A model generated the notes under the pieces. It was not told the DNA's origin. It saw nothing but the letters and a program-made list of their open reading frames with translations, and made no database searches. Made by a program: the position numbers and the translations under genes. Below, piece after piece: positions 10,757-19,918 of a stretch of DNA of 22,973 nucleotides. The stretch comes from Balamuthia mandrillaris (lineage: Eukaryota > Discosea > Longamoebia > Balamuthiidae): the NCBI GenBank assembly GCA_031835245.1, contig JAVKOQ010000627.1, positions 1 through 22,973 of the forward strand, written 5' to 3'. How positions within the stretch are numbered: the first letter of the stretch is position 1; every line of letters starts with the position of its first letter.

Positions 10757-12474
10757 TTAATGCTGTTGGGACATGGCGATCTCCAAACGGGCATCGAAAA
10801 AGTTAAAGACAGAGTCGACAGCGGTGCCGCTGGTGTGTTCGTGCTTGAGGGTACCGGCGCTGCAGCAGTAGCAGTCAGCCCCGTTGTTGACGGCCGTGTC
10901 CAAAGGCAGCTCGCTTGTCACCCAATCTATACAATTAGTGGCCAACCATTCGAGCGCTCGTCTCGACAATCCCCTGTGAGAGAAAAAGTGCATAGAGTCT
11001 GTTTGTGTGGGATGAATTGTTAGAAAGAGAAGAACAAGAATAACAGGAAGAACACAAGAACAAGAGAAAAAGAGAGGAAGGAACCTGTCAATGCCAATGC
11101 CCGTAATCTTTTCAACAAACGAGCATCTGTTTTAAGAACAAAGGATGAGAAAGAGGAAGACCGTTAGAATGGCAAAAGGAAAGACAACAAAGAAGCCATT
11201 TGGAGCGTTACCTCGATGTTCAATGAGATTGATGGTGGCAATACCGCCATATGAATGAGATACAAAGAAAAGATGTTCAGCTGGTGCAGAGGAGATAAAC
11301 TTATCCCTTTTGTTGTTTGTTCAAATCTCTTGTCAATAACCAACACATCCAGAAAGAAAAAATGAAGAAAAAAAGAAGTGAATAAATACCAAACGTAGAG
11401 CAGATGAGCTTCAGGAGAGGAATTGCCCTCTATATCGACTTTTCTTCCGTTTACCATTCCATGATTCAAGTTTGGATTGAGGACGACCACGTTCATACCT
11501 TTGGCGTGTGCTCGCTCCACGTAAGGCAGGACAGAACCGATGCTTAAATCATCGTTGAAACATGGCTTTCTTGCCCATTGTCCTGCTCTATTTTTTCGAC
11601 ATACGACGTTGTTAGTCTTCTATTGAGGGAACATTAAATCAAACGCACCGAACGTTGCCAGAGCCATGAACAAGAATGACGAGCGGTGAGGTGCTGCTCA
11701 AAGCGCCTTTGGAAACAAAGATGGAGCTTCTGGGCATCTCGTAGGAGACCTCGTGGATAGGCACTATAATCTCTTCCATATCGTGGTCTTTTATAAGCCG
11801 TTCTTGAATGTGACGAACCTTCATCGGGTTGAGAAGAAAAGAAAGATTAGTGATATTAATACTTCCTTCGGTCGAGCAAAGCAAAGCAAAGCAAAGCAAA
11901 GCAAAGAAAAGAAAAGAAAAGAAAAGAAAAGAAAAGAAAAGAAAAGAAAAGAAAAGAAAAGAAAAGAAAAGAAAAGAAAAGAAAAGAAAAGAAAAGAAAA
12001 GAAAGGAAAAGAAAACGACAAAGAGAAAAAGTAAGTCACGAACGATCATTTCTCCCATTGCCTCATAATGTTTCTGGTTGATAAATTTGAAAGCTTCACC
12101 TGCATACACAGATATTTTTGTTTACTGCTTTCAGTGCGCTGTAAAAAACACAGAGGTTGAAAGGAGGGAGAGTGGTTGAAACCTGTTTCCAAATGTCGTA
12201 GCTGTCCTTTTTCATTGTAGCCATACCCAAAGTCAGCCAAAGAGGTTGCATTCTCAGGGATGGAGCTGTCGGCTGCTTCATCGCTACTATTATTTTTGGT
12301 CGGCTGTGCGCTTGTTGTTGTTGGTTCATTGCTGGTGGTGGCTTTGTACAGGTAGTCCAATGCCGCATCGAGCGACCTGTTACGAGTTTCTACCAAGGCA
12401 CGTCTGGAGAGCTCCTGGTCAAAGCCCATGGCTTCCAAAGAAGCCAAAAGGTCTTCTCTCGCTTCTTGCTGCAT
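10757..12474 (-). CDS. UBA + ARB2 domain protein (ARB2A/FAM172-like)
   Basis: Exons 12183-12474, 12044-12099, 11649-11818, 11390-11587, 11212-11306, 11085-11126 and 10757-10998 sum to 1095 nt, 364 residues. Residues 2-43 form a UBA-type ubiquitin-binding domain (LLASLEAMGFDQELSRRALV, SLDAALDYLYKA). After a Thr/Ser linker the ARB2 domain follows human ARB2A closely: FGYGYNEKGQLRHLETG, EAFKFINQKHYEAMGEMI, VILVHGSGNVRAGQWAR (HGSG at 167-170), VVVLNPNLNH, SPEAHLLYVWDKFIS, LFFVSHSYGG (candidate nucleophile Ser257), LALTDS, NCIDWVTSELPLDTAV, SAGTLKHEHTSG. ARB2 relatives are an alpha/beta-hydrolase-like family. Fission yeast Arb2 acts in an Argonaute chaperone complex, and animal ARB2A has been linked to AGO2 and splicing. 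In-frame ATGs at 12528 and 12570 would add a hydrophobic leader; 12474 is preferred because the UBA begins there. Confidence 0.92.
11876..12006. repeat. (GCAAA)n grading into (GAAAA)n microsatellite
   Basis: Six GCAAA-type units followed by about twenty GAAAA units on the plus strand. The tract sits in intron 2 (11819-12043) of the UBA-ARB2 gene, where the transcript sense reads TTTTC repeats. Confidence 0.95.
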
Positions 12475-12758
12475 GCTGTGTTCCTTTCTTCCAATACTCT
12501 TTTGTTCGTGTCGACACAAAATGAACATAATTCCCAGAAAAATTTCGAGCCGGATGAAAGGGTAAAACATAGCAATATTACGTCACCGTAGCTTAATAAA
12601 GGAAAAGTTGACGTGATTTTCGCAAAACGGAAATTGCCGCCAACGTCAGCCAAGCCCATAAGAGAGCGAGGAGAACAATTGAAGAGAAGGGAACAGAACA
12701 AACCCAACCCAACCGATCGCAGGAAACATAACGTACCCACAACACAAGCACGCACGCA
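12475..12758. promoter_or_regulatory. Shared upstream region of UBA-ARB2 and MsrB genes
   Basis: This gap between divergent start codons holds two CRE/bZIP-like sites, TTACGTCA at 12578-12585 and TGACGTGA at 12609-12616, about 31 bp apart and in opposite orientation. A bidirectional promoter is inferred from gene layout; binding is not shown. Confidence 0.45.
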
Positions 12759-13218
12759 ATGAGCAACATCTCGGAGGAGGAGTGGAGGGTAAAGCTTACC
12801 CCAGAGCAGTTTCGCGTGTTGAGACAAAAAGGAACAGAGAGGGCCGGCACCGGTCAGTATAACAAGACCTTTGACGACGGCATCTACCGCTGTGTTGGTT
12901 GTGACGCTCCCCTCTACACGTACGGTCTTCTTTTGTGGTATAAACCAAACATTTATGAATCTCTCTCACACATACACTCTCGCCTTTAGCTCCAAGACCA
13001 AGTTCGACTCTGGTTGTGGCTGGCCTGCTTTCTTTGAGGGCATACCAGGAGCCATCGAGGAGCATGTGGACGAGTCCTTTGGCATGAAGAGGATCGAGAT
13101 CACCTGCAAGAACTGTGGTGGCCACTTGGGCCACGTCTTCCGTGGAGAGGGCTACTCTACGCCCACCGATGAGCGCCACTGTGTCAACTCTATCTGCCTC
13201 AAGCTCACCAAAGAATGA
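12759..13218 (+). CDS. msrB: Peptide methionine-R-sulfoxide reductase B
   Basis: Reduces the R epimer of methionine sulfoxide in proteins, using thioredoxin as usual donor. Exons 12759-12919 and 12990-13218 give 129 residues, full family length. The 70-nt intron starts GTACGG, ends TTTAG and splits a Thr codon. The zinc site is complete: Cys45/Cys48 (CVGC) and Cys93/Cys96 (CKNC). Cys63 in SGCGWPAF is the usual resolving cysteine, and Cys118 in ERHCVNS is the catalytic cysteine (RxCxN pattern; selenocysteine in some animals). HLGHVF and the preceding [12 protein letters not shown] are intact. There is no signal or transit peptide, so it is probably cytosolic. It converges with the START gene, with only 62 bp between stop codons. 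Confidence 0.97.
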
Positions 13219-13260
13219 GCAACACAACGATGGAGCAAGAGCAGCCATGGCGAGGCTTTG

Positions 13261-13266
13261 TTTATT
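13261..13266 (-). terminator. Candidate poly(A) signal of the START gene
   Basis: AATAAA on the minus strand, about 15 nt after the stop codon, within the short convergent gap shared with MsrB. Confidence 0.45.
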
Positions 13267-13280
13267 AGAAGAAGAACGTT

Positions 13281-14313
13281 TTACTCATTGTTGCTTTTCT
13301 GTGGAGAGGCGGGCGGAAAGGTCCTGTGCATGTAGTCTGCAAAGCTACGCATCATATCGATGAAAGCACTGGATGATGCCCCATCCACCACCCTTTGTGG
13401 CAACCACCCTTTCAAATCTGTTTGAATGGTGAGGAGGAGAAAAAGATGAGAGAATGGGGAAGAAGAGGAAGAGAACGAGAGGTACCAGTCTGGACTATGT
13501 AGTGCATGATGCTTTTGTTTGTGTCGGGTATTGGTTTTATCAGGACTCCACAAGGGTGATTGAACGCTCTCACAAAACCCTGTTATCTCATCATTAGAAC
13601 AAGAAGATGAAGAGGGAAAACAAGAAGAAGAAATAAGAAAGAAGAAAGAAGAATGAAGAAGAAGGACAAGAAGTTGAAGTAGTAGAAGAAGCAGGAGACA
13701 AAGATAGGAACACGTTGGAGAAAAATGATACCTGACGAGGTGGACGTTCAGGGTGCGTGATGCTAATGGCACCTTGCAGCATGGAGCCGTCCTCAAGCAG
13801 TTGCCAGCAAAGAACGTCAACATAGTCCCGAGCCGAGATGACACCAGCAGCATAAGGGGGGCTGGTGTTGTACTGAATTGTGCAACCATTCCATGTAGTC
13901 TCTGTCCGTTCCTCCTCTATGGTCTCCACCAACTCGCTATGAAACCTTTTGAAAGAGTGCGTTATACCAAAGCGAAAACAGGAGAGTTAGAACGAGAACA
14001 TACTGAGGGCACCATTTGGAACGACCAGCGAGGCCAAAGTGTTCGAAGAGAACAACTGGAGAGTAAGGCATTTCCATGCTGGTCTTCCAGATCTTTGGTT
14101 TTCCAGGAGGGCTCTTGCAACTTAGGGTGATACCATGCTTTGGCAGAATCAGCAGCGCCTTCAAAGAAATACCATATGTTGAAACAAACGGAGACGTTGA
14201 GACAAACGTACCACGGAGGACACGGTAGCCCATTCTTCTTCAGTGTATTGATGCACAACCTTGCGCGCTTCAAGAGCTTGCATCTTCCATTCCTGCCTCT
14301 GCGAGCTCTCCAT
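13281..14313 (-). CDS. START-domain lipid-binding protein
   Basis: Single-domain START protein, predicted to bind or move a sterol, phospholipid or other lipid in the cytosol. Exons 14212-14313, 14004-14158, 13732-13936, 13486-13579 and 13281-13417 sum to 693 nt, 230 residues. Family features in order: a helical N-terminus (HQYTEEEWATV); GITLSCKSPPGKPKIWKTS and the strand/helix VVLFEHFG; ELVETIEEERTETTWNG; the hallmark SARDYVDVLCWQLLEDGS; ISITHPERPPRQGFVRAFN; GVLIKPIP; and the C-terminal helix after QTDLKGWLPQRVVDGASSS. The DLKGWLP wording resembles the StAR/STARD3 branch. A 34-codon open stretch just upstream (14329-14430) is in frame with the ATG but closed by a TAG that is also a possible acceptor, so an upstream coding exon cannot be excluded. 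Confidence 0.9.
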
Positions 14314-14548
14314 CTCTTCACAAGCCTAGTGTTCGCCCTCTCCTTCTTCAACCAGAATACTCCAAGGTGGTTTCGCCACAAGTGTGATAAGCGGTTCGTC
14401 ATCGCCGAAACGACTCTTCACCTTATCGGGCTATCTTCTCCTTGTCTCATATCATAATACATGCCGTGCGTGCAGAAAGGGGTGCGCAACATCGTAGGGA
14501 TATTCCAGAGAGAAGGAAAGCGGAGAAGAGCTGAGGAGGTTCTGCTGC

Positions 14549-14554
14549 TTTATT
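14549..14554 (-). terminator. Candidate poly(A) signal of the RWDD1-like gene
   Basis: AATAAA on the minus strand about 23 nt after the RWDD1-like stop codon. Confidence 0.45.
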
Positions 14555-14576
14555 TTGGAAATAAAGGCAAAGCCTT

Positions 14577-15801
14577 TTAGTCCTCTTCCTCTTCTTCCTC
14601 CTCTTCCTCATCGTCAGAAAATTCAGGAATGTCGTCTCCTGCAATAAATAGCTCCTTCTCAACAGCAACAGCAAGGTCCGCTCCTTCGTCGTCCTCCGCT
14701 CCTTCCAACATTTGTTTGATCTCTTCTGTGGAGGGATCTGCCATTTGAAAGAGTTGCAGTCCGGTTTGTCCCGATAGCGCGCCCATTCTTTGTTTCTTTT
14801 GTTGTTCTCTCATCTCGGCCTCAAACTTATCTCTCCACGCAAAAAATGTCTCTGGCGTTACCGGTGTACCTATTATCTTCACTGGTTCTGCCTGTTATCG
14901 TTTTTGTTGAGAAGAAGTTAGAGCCTGAATGAAGGAGCAAAAGTTTGTGGAAAACGAATGAGGTAGATACCTCCAGGTCGGTTAGGGTGATTATTTCTTT
15001 TTCTTTCTTCTTTCTCTCTTCCTCCTTCTCTTTATCTTTGAGCCGCTGCAATTGTTTGTCGTTCAACTCATCCAACCAATCCTTTTTTGTAAATTGAACA
15101 AAAGCAAAGAGATGAGAAAGGGATACCAAGGAAAGCAAGAAAGAACGCAGACAAACAACAAGATAGAAGAAAGAAAAAAAAAGACCACAGACATACGACG
15201 AACCTTTGCGTTTTGAGCGAGGAGTAGAACCATAGCCATTCCCACGTTTGCTTCTGCCTATTCCCGCATAGAGACAATCATGAAAGTAAGAAAATAAGAG
15301 CAGCGAAGAGATGAAAGACGAAGGAAGTTGTGCATACCTCCGTTTGGAGTTGTTGCTTGAGCTGCTCACAGTCCTCTTCGTTGACTCCTTCGAGCGGTTT
15401 TATCTCCAACAGCGGCACTTCTTGCGGATACGTTGGAGTGTAAGTGAATGTCAACGCTATCGACACTGTTGATGTGGTTTAAAAAACGTGCGAAACAAAG
15501 AGAGGTAAGCAACAATGGAGCGAGGTGCCTTCATCAAACAGGGTTTTCTATTGTGCATTGAGTTGCTAACTAACCATGGTTGTTGGTGCCACTAAGGTTT
15601 GGGACTAGAGTAATTTCGAAGCGATGGGGAGAGTCTCCAAGCTCTATTTTTTAAAAAAAGAATAGAAGAGATTGAGAAACGTTAAAAGGAGAGAGGGCGA
15701 AAAAAAAAATACAATCAGACTCTACTTTTAAACTCTTCCGGGTAGATAGCTTCCAAAGCCTCCAGCTCCATCATCTGCTCTTCCTCTGGTGTGTCTCCCA
15801 T
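14577..15801 (-). CDS. RWDD1: RWD-domain protein, RWDD1/Gir2 (DFRP2) type
   Basis: Relatives bind and stabilise the GTPase DRG2 (yeast Rbg2) and contact Gcn1 through the RWD domain, linking to translating ribosomes. Exons 15726-15801, 15575-15643, 15338-15465, 15204-15257, 14971-15081 and 14577-14891 sum to 753 nt, 250 residues (human RWDD1 is 243). RWD features: EEEQMMELEALEAIYPEEFK, HRFEITLVPNLSG, LTFTYTPTYPQEVPLLEIKP, EANVGMAMVLLLAQNA. A Lys/Glu-rich coiled segment follows, then the DFRP region GTPVTPETFFAWRDKFEAEM and a Glu-rich acidic tail. The open frame extends upstream to an ATG at 15978 through a Lys/Arg-rich low-complexity stretch, which I read as 5' UTR. The RWD domain begins right after the chosen ATG, as in relatives. 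Confidence 0.93.
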
Positions 15802-16449
15802 TTTTTTTTTTTTTTTTGGCTTGGTTCTTCCTCCTCTCCCCCCGGTTGTGTGGTGGCTTCTGCCTTTGGTTCTTTTCCTCCTCTCCTCTCCTTCTGCTCT
15901 CTCTCCTTTCTTTTCTTTCTTTTTTTTTTTTGTCCTTATGGGTGGCGCAAAGTGGCTATCAATGGCATCACCAGCCATTTTTTACCACCTTTCTGGTTCT
16001 GGTATAACTTGGTGTTTTGCGCCATTTTGGCCGGATTTTTTGGTTATTGTCGACAATAAATCGAAACCCCAAAAAAAGAAGGAAGAAAAAATGTGGCTTC
16101 TTCTTCTAAAACCCCAAAATAAAAACAACAGCAAGAGGCCACCTACGACTACCGCTTGCATTTTTTTCTCTCTCTCGGGCACTCTTTCTTTTAAAGCTTT
16201 TTGTGTTAGGTGAGCTCAGTGGTACGTGATGATAAAATTTTTCCTTTCATTTTGTTTTGTAAGATTTGATTGTGGAGTTGCTCACCCTTTTGCCGTTCTT
16301 TGCATCAACGAAAAGGGCTCAGCCAAATGTTGGATTCAATTACATACATACGACAATCCACTGCACTTTATTTGAGCGAGCGCTCCATTTGAGGGGGTAA
16401 AAAAGAAAGAGAAAGTTTTGCCGCACTCCCTTGTTATAAAGAAAAACAG
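15802..16449. promoter_or_regulatory. Divergent upstream region of RWDD1-like and Ser-rich genes
   Basis: No gene is supported in this 648-bp stretch. The part next to RWDD1 is C/T-rich on the plus strand with poly-T runs. Near the middle is a perfect 16-bp palindrome, TTATTGTCGACAATAA (16044-16059), followed by two AAACCCCAAAA-like blocks (about 16064-16076 and 16110-16121). GCCATTTT occurs near 15974 and 16020. TTATAAAG lies just before the Ser-rich start codon. Confidence 0.45.
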
Positions 16450-18108
16450 ATGCAACGCAGCGAAGAGAATGATGATGATGGAACGACTTCCACCCCGTTC
16501 AATTTCTTCCTTTCCGGAGGAGGAAGTAGTACTGGCAGTAGCGCTGCCCCGTTCTTTCCTTACGTGGCACCCTCTTCTTTCTTTCAATTCGCCCAGTCTG
16601 TCGCTCCCTCACACTCAGCGATATCATCAAACATGAACATAACGACGGAACCACCCCAACCCTCTTCCCATCAACAAGGCATGCCCTTATTTCCTTCTTC
16701 TCCGTATTCCTTTTTCTCTCAAAACCACCGCCACAGCAACGAGTCGATGCACAGAACAACAGCTCAAGAACGGAAAGAAGAGGAAGAGGAAGAAGAAGAG
16801 GAAGAGGGAGAAATAGATGAACAACAACTCGCTGTTGCAGAAAAGCAAGTGATACTCGCTTCCGATGCCACTATCAGCAACGACGAAAACAGAAACAACC
16901 TCAACACACGTTCAACAACGCCAGCCACAACATCAAGAACGATGACGACAATAGAAGGAGCAAGTGCTGTCTCGGCCAATTTTCTGGCCTCTCTGCCTTC
17001 CTCGTTGCAACAAGCCATCTCCGACTTTCGTCGCAGCTTTGAGGAGTGCTGGAAGGAGATACGCAGCCAGGGACACACCCAAGAGCAAGCCATGGACAAG
17101 CTCATGGAGAAGATCAGCTGTCTCTACGCCTCTCGCAGATTGAAAGGCGGAGGCCTCAACGTCACGCAGCAGCAACTCAACGAGGTATTAGCTCTCTGCC
17201 CTAACATAACGCGGATGGGCGCGCTGCGTGCATTGATCCTTCGCGAAGAGCTAAAGCGGCTGAGAGAGCAGGGCAAGTCCTCGGAGCGATGCATCTCGGA
17301 GCTGATCTATCGGATGAGGGTGTTGGGACGGGTCAAGCGGAAGAAAGCGGATTCCTCTTCTTCCCCCTCTTCCTCTCCTTCGTCTTCTCCGCTTCGCTCT
17401 CCTTCTCATCAATCTAATTCACAACATCACTCTCGTAACCAGCAAGAACTGTCTTTTGGATCAACCTCTTCTTCGTCCTCTATTCAGGCCGAATCTTCTT
17501 CACTTCCTTCTCACCATCGCTTTCATACATCTCACAAACGTATCAAAACCAAACATGCTATTCTGGCATCTCCTTCGTCTCTATATTTTTCTCCTTTTGA
17601 TACGTTTTCTTTTGCTTCTACATCTTTACCTGCTTCTACCTCTTCTTTTTCCTCTCTATCCACAACTCCCAAACGAAAGCGTTATTTAGCATCAGACGAA
17701 CCTTTTCCCTCCGACTCACACGTACCTTCTTCCTCCTCGACTTCTTTATCATCTCCACCATCACCCACGCGGCTGACCGTGCATCTTCGGCGAAAGAAAT
17801 GTAAGTATACCAACTCCTCCTCCTTGTCTACTGCTGCCACCAGCCCATCATCTTCTATCCACCGGCCATTCATTCCTTCCACATCGCCAACTCGCAACAG
17901 CGCGAGCTTCTCTTCAGCTTCTTCTTCGTCCATGTTTCTCTTTCCTCCATCTTTGGAAAGCATGACTTCGTCTTCCTCCAGCAACCCTTTCCTTTCTTCT
18001 TTTTCTGTCCCCGTTTCTTCAACACAACGAGAATGGGATGAAGAAGAGGAAGAAGAAGAGGAGGAAGAGGAACAAGTTGCGCCTTCTTTCCTCTCACGCC
18101 TGCACTAA
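16450..18108 (+). CDS. Ser-rich protein of unknown family with a central helical domain
   Basis: Not recognised. One uninterrupted frame of 552 residues, so an unusual intronless gene in this window. Residues 1-180 are Ser/Pro/Phe- and Asn/Thr-rich with a run of Glu near 109-119. Residues about 180-303 form the only ordinary-complexity part, strongly helical (SLQQAISDFRRSFEECWKEI, QEQAMDKLMEKISCLYASRR, LRALILREELKRLREQGKSS, CISELIYRMRVLGRVKRKK), ending in a basic nuclear-localisation-like cluster. Two segments, about 195-226 and 262-292, look like copies of one unit (E..K.x.R.QG...E.....L......L). The rest is Ser/Thr/Pro-rich with more basic clusters (KRIKTKH, KRKRY, RRKKCKY) and an acidic run near the C-terminus. 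A nuclear adaptor or regulator is a weak inference. An in-frame GTAAGT at 17801-17806 is not used in the model because the frame stays open. Confidence 0.7.
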   Translation: MQRSEENDDDGTTSTPFNFFLSGGGSSTGSSAAPFFPYVAPSSFFQFAQSVAPSHSAISSNMNITTEPPQPSSHQQGMPLFPSSPYSFFSQNHRHSNESMHRTTAQERKEEEEEEEEEEGEIDEQQLAVAEKQVILASDATISNDENRNNLNTRSTTPATTSRTMTTIEGASAVSANFLASLPSSLQQAISDFRRSFEECWKEIRSQGHTQEQAMDKLMEKISCLYASRRLKGGGLNVTQQQLNEVLALCPNITRMGALRALILREELKRLREQGKSSERCISELIYRMRVLGRVKRKKADSSSSPSSSPSSSPLRSPSHQSNSQHHSRNQQELSFGSTSSSSSIQAESSSLPSHHRFHTSHKRIKTKHAILASPSSLYFSPFDTFSFASTSLPASTSSFSSLSTTPKRKRYLASDEPFPSDSHVPSSSSTSLSSPPSPTRLTVHLRRKKCKYTNSSSLSTAATSPSSSIHRPFIPSTSPTRNSASFSSASSSSMFLFPPSLESMTSSSSSNPFLSSFSVPVSSTQREWDEEEEEEEEEEEQVAPSFLSRLH

Positions 18109-18137
18109 GCTTTCTCGTTATTTATTTTTTATTGTTC

Positions 18138-18143
18138 TTTATT
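18138..18143 (-). terminator. Candidate poly(A) signal of the MiaA/TRIT1 gene
   Basis: AATAAA on the minus strand about 33 nt past the stop codon, with two further AATAAA-like copies toward 18121 in the 67-bp convergent gap. Confidence 0.45.
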
Positions 18144-18175
18144 ATTTCTCACCAAAAACTTGCAAACAAAGTGGC

Positions 18176-18682
18176 TTATTTCTTTTCGCCCTCCTCATAT
18201 GGATTTAGTTCCCCTCTTGCCACCATTTGTCGAACACGTTGCACACGCGGTGCCAACGGAGAGATGATCCCGTACTGAACTTGTGGATCCTTTAGCAACG
18301 TAAATTCCGAAACAAACTTTCTCGTTTGTTGTCGTTGAGTTTCTTTGTTTCGCAGATGTTCCTCTCGCTGGGGATCGTAAGAGCGAAGGTACTCCTCAGG
18401 AGACATCTGCCAATGCTGATGTACGTGCTGCAGGGCACTTTCCTCAGAGGCAAAGTCGTTTAGGTGCATCCAACGATAGAGTTTGTCTGGCTTGAAAAAC
18501 GCTTTCTGTTTTCTGCCAAACTTTCTGTTGATGATTTTGTTTGAGTGAAGAGGAAGAAAGAAGAGTTGAAAAAGAAGAAGAAACCTTGTTGCGTCTTGGT
18601 AGTCGCGTACAAAACTACAAAAAGAATCACGAGACAGGAATGGTATCTAAGTATGATAACATTTGAAAAGTTGAGTTGCAGA

Positions 18683-18717
<35 letters not shown>

Positions 18718-19895
18718 GAGAGAGGAGAGAGAAGCTAGGAGAGAGACCATAGGCGAGAGAATGTATTTCATGGCTTGGTTATAGCCAAGGGCACGGGCTG
18801 GCTGATACTTGAATTTGAGTCCGTTTTCAATATGGCCCAATGTTTCCTTGTATGACAGTGAGGGGCATGCGTAAGAAAAAAGGTTAACAAAAGGATTTAC
18901 CTCTAATAAACCGGCTTTAACTATGCGTTCACAACGCGCATCAATGCTATGCTTAAATTGTTCAATATCAGAGCGACTCAGATAGAAACACCGGAAGTCG
19001 TATTTCGTTTCTATTTCGAGATGTTCAAAATGCCAAACTTAAGCCATACGCTCTCTCTTCTCTCTCCATGTGCGTCTCCGCATTCTCCTTCTCTCGTCTC
19101 CTAGCTCTTCTCTCAGTGTACAAACCATGGTAGGGAGCAAAGGTAAAGTTCATGTGTTTCCATTCGGGATTATGCTTGGCAACCTCAGCAAGCTCCAAAG
19201 CCCGATGTATTCTATACGTGTCTCCTGGCGGGATCCTATTGGCCGCTTCTTTGTCCACCTCCAACAACTTTTGATATCTAAACAGATCCAACAGGTCAAG
19301 AAGAGCAAGAGCAAGAGCAAGAGCAAGAGCAAGAGCAAGAGCAAGAGCAATAAGAACGGATACAAAATCAAATGTACCGCTCTCCTGTGCTGAGCCCCGC
19401 TAACTGCTGGTTAACCTTCTCTCTGATTTCCTCATCCACTTTTGTGTTGGGAAGTTGCTTCAAGTGTATGAACCACCGCAGGTAAAAGCCTGTACCTCCA
19501 ACGACCACCACGTTCTTTCCTCTCTTCATGATGTCCTGTTTGCTCCACTCTCATCAGAAAAAAAATGCAACGAAAGAAGTGGTGGAAACAAATAAAACCT
19601 CAGTGATTTGGTGAGCCTGCTCCCAAAAGTCGCCAGCGGAGAAAGTTTGGTCCAGGGAACTGACCACGTCAACAAGGTGATGAGGAACCACTGCGCGTTG
19701 CTCCGCCGACACTTTGCCAGAGCCAATGTCAAAGCCTTTGTAGACCTGCATGCTGTCCGCTGAGATGATCTCGGCGTTCAGCAGTTGCGCCAGCTTCATG
19801 GAGAAACCCGTTTTGCCGATGCCGGTGGGACCCGCCAGCACCATCACTTTGGGCCGCTTCGAAGAAACAGCAGTGCACAAGTGGCGCCGCAACAT
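18176..19895 (-). CDS. TRIT1: tRNA dimethylallyltransferase (MiaA/TRIT1/Mod5 family)
   Basis: Transfers an isopentenyl group from DMAPP to A37 of tRNAs. Exons 19599-19895, 19378-19535, 19126-19277, 18901-19010, 18748-18846, 18585-18646 and 18176-18524 sum to 1227 nt, 408 residues. The P-loop is GPTGIGKT (22-29), followed by AEIISADSMQVYKGFDIGSG, VPHHLVDVV, VVVVGGTGFYLRWFIH, PGDTYRIHRALEL, KYDFRCFYLSRSDIEQF, AGLLEETLGHIENG, ARALGYNQAM and FVRDYQDATRKFGRKQKAFF. Exon 6 (62 nt) is placed by frame and by the ATRKFGRKQ block. The start at 19895 gives a basic mitochondrial-type presequence (MLRRHLCTAVSSKR). An in-frame ATG at 19979 would add 28 residues made of repeat sequence. The ~120-residue C-terminal part lacks the C2H2 zinc finger of animal and yeast enzymes. 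It is Glu/Gln/Arg-rich and not recognised. Confidence 0.93.
18681..18731. repeat. (GA)n microsatellite
   Basis: Interrupted GA repeat on the plus strand within intron 5 (18647-18747) of the tRNA transferase gene; CT-rich in the transcript sense. Confidence 0.9.
19303..19350. repeat. (GAGCAA)8 hexamer microsatellite
   Basis: Eight perfect GAGCAA units on the plus strand, in intron 2 (19278-19377) of the tRNA transferase gene. The transcript sense reads TTGCTC. Confidence 0.93.
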
Positions 19896-19918
19896 CTTTG
19901 CTCGGCGTTGTTCGTTTG

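Noticed and set aside
10031-11023. Long plus-strand open frame (330 residues)
   Set aside because: Antisense to exons of the membrane protein and UBA-ARB2 genes, both of which have clear protein-family or membrane-segment support.
11753-12034. Plus-strand Lys-rich open frame (KEKKRKEKKRK)
   Set aside because: Product of the GAAAA microsatellite in an intron of the UBA-ARB2 gene.
15802-15978. Lys/Arg-rich N-terminal extension of the RWDD1-like protein
   Set aside because: Low complexity, made by purine-rich 5' flank; the RWD domain begins immediately after the ATG at 15801, as in relatives.
16064-16121. AAACCCCAAAA blocks as internal telomere repeats
   Set aside because: Only two isolated copies separated by unrelated sequence; no tandem array.
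17801-17806. GTAAGT in the Ser-rich gene as an intron donor
   Set aside because: The frame remains open with the same Ser-rich composition on both sides, and no acceptor is needed.
18585-18760. GC-AG intron in the tRNA transferase to join YILS to FVRDYQ
   Set aside because: An ordinary GT-AG solution exists: donor after 18748, exon 18585-18646 in phase, giving the expected spacing to ATRKFGRKQ.
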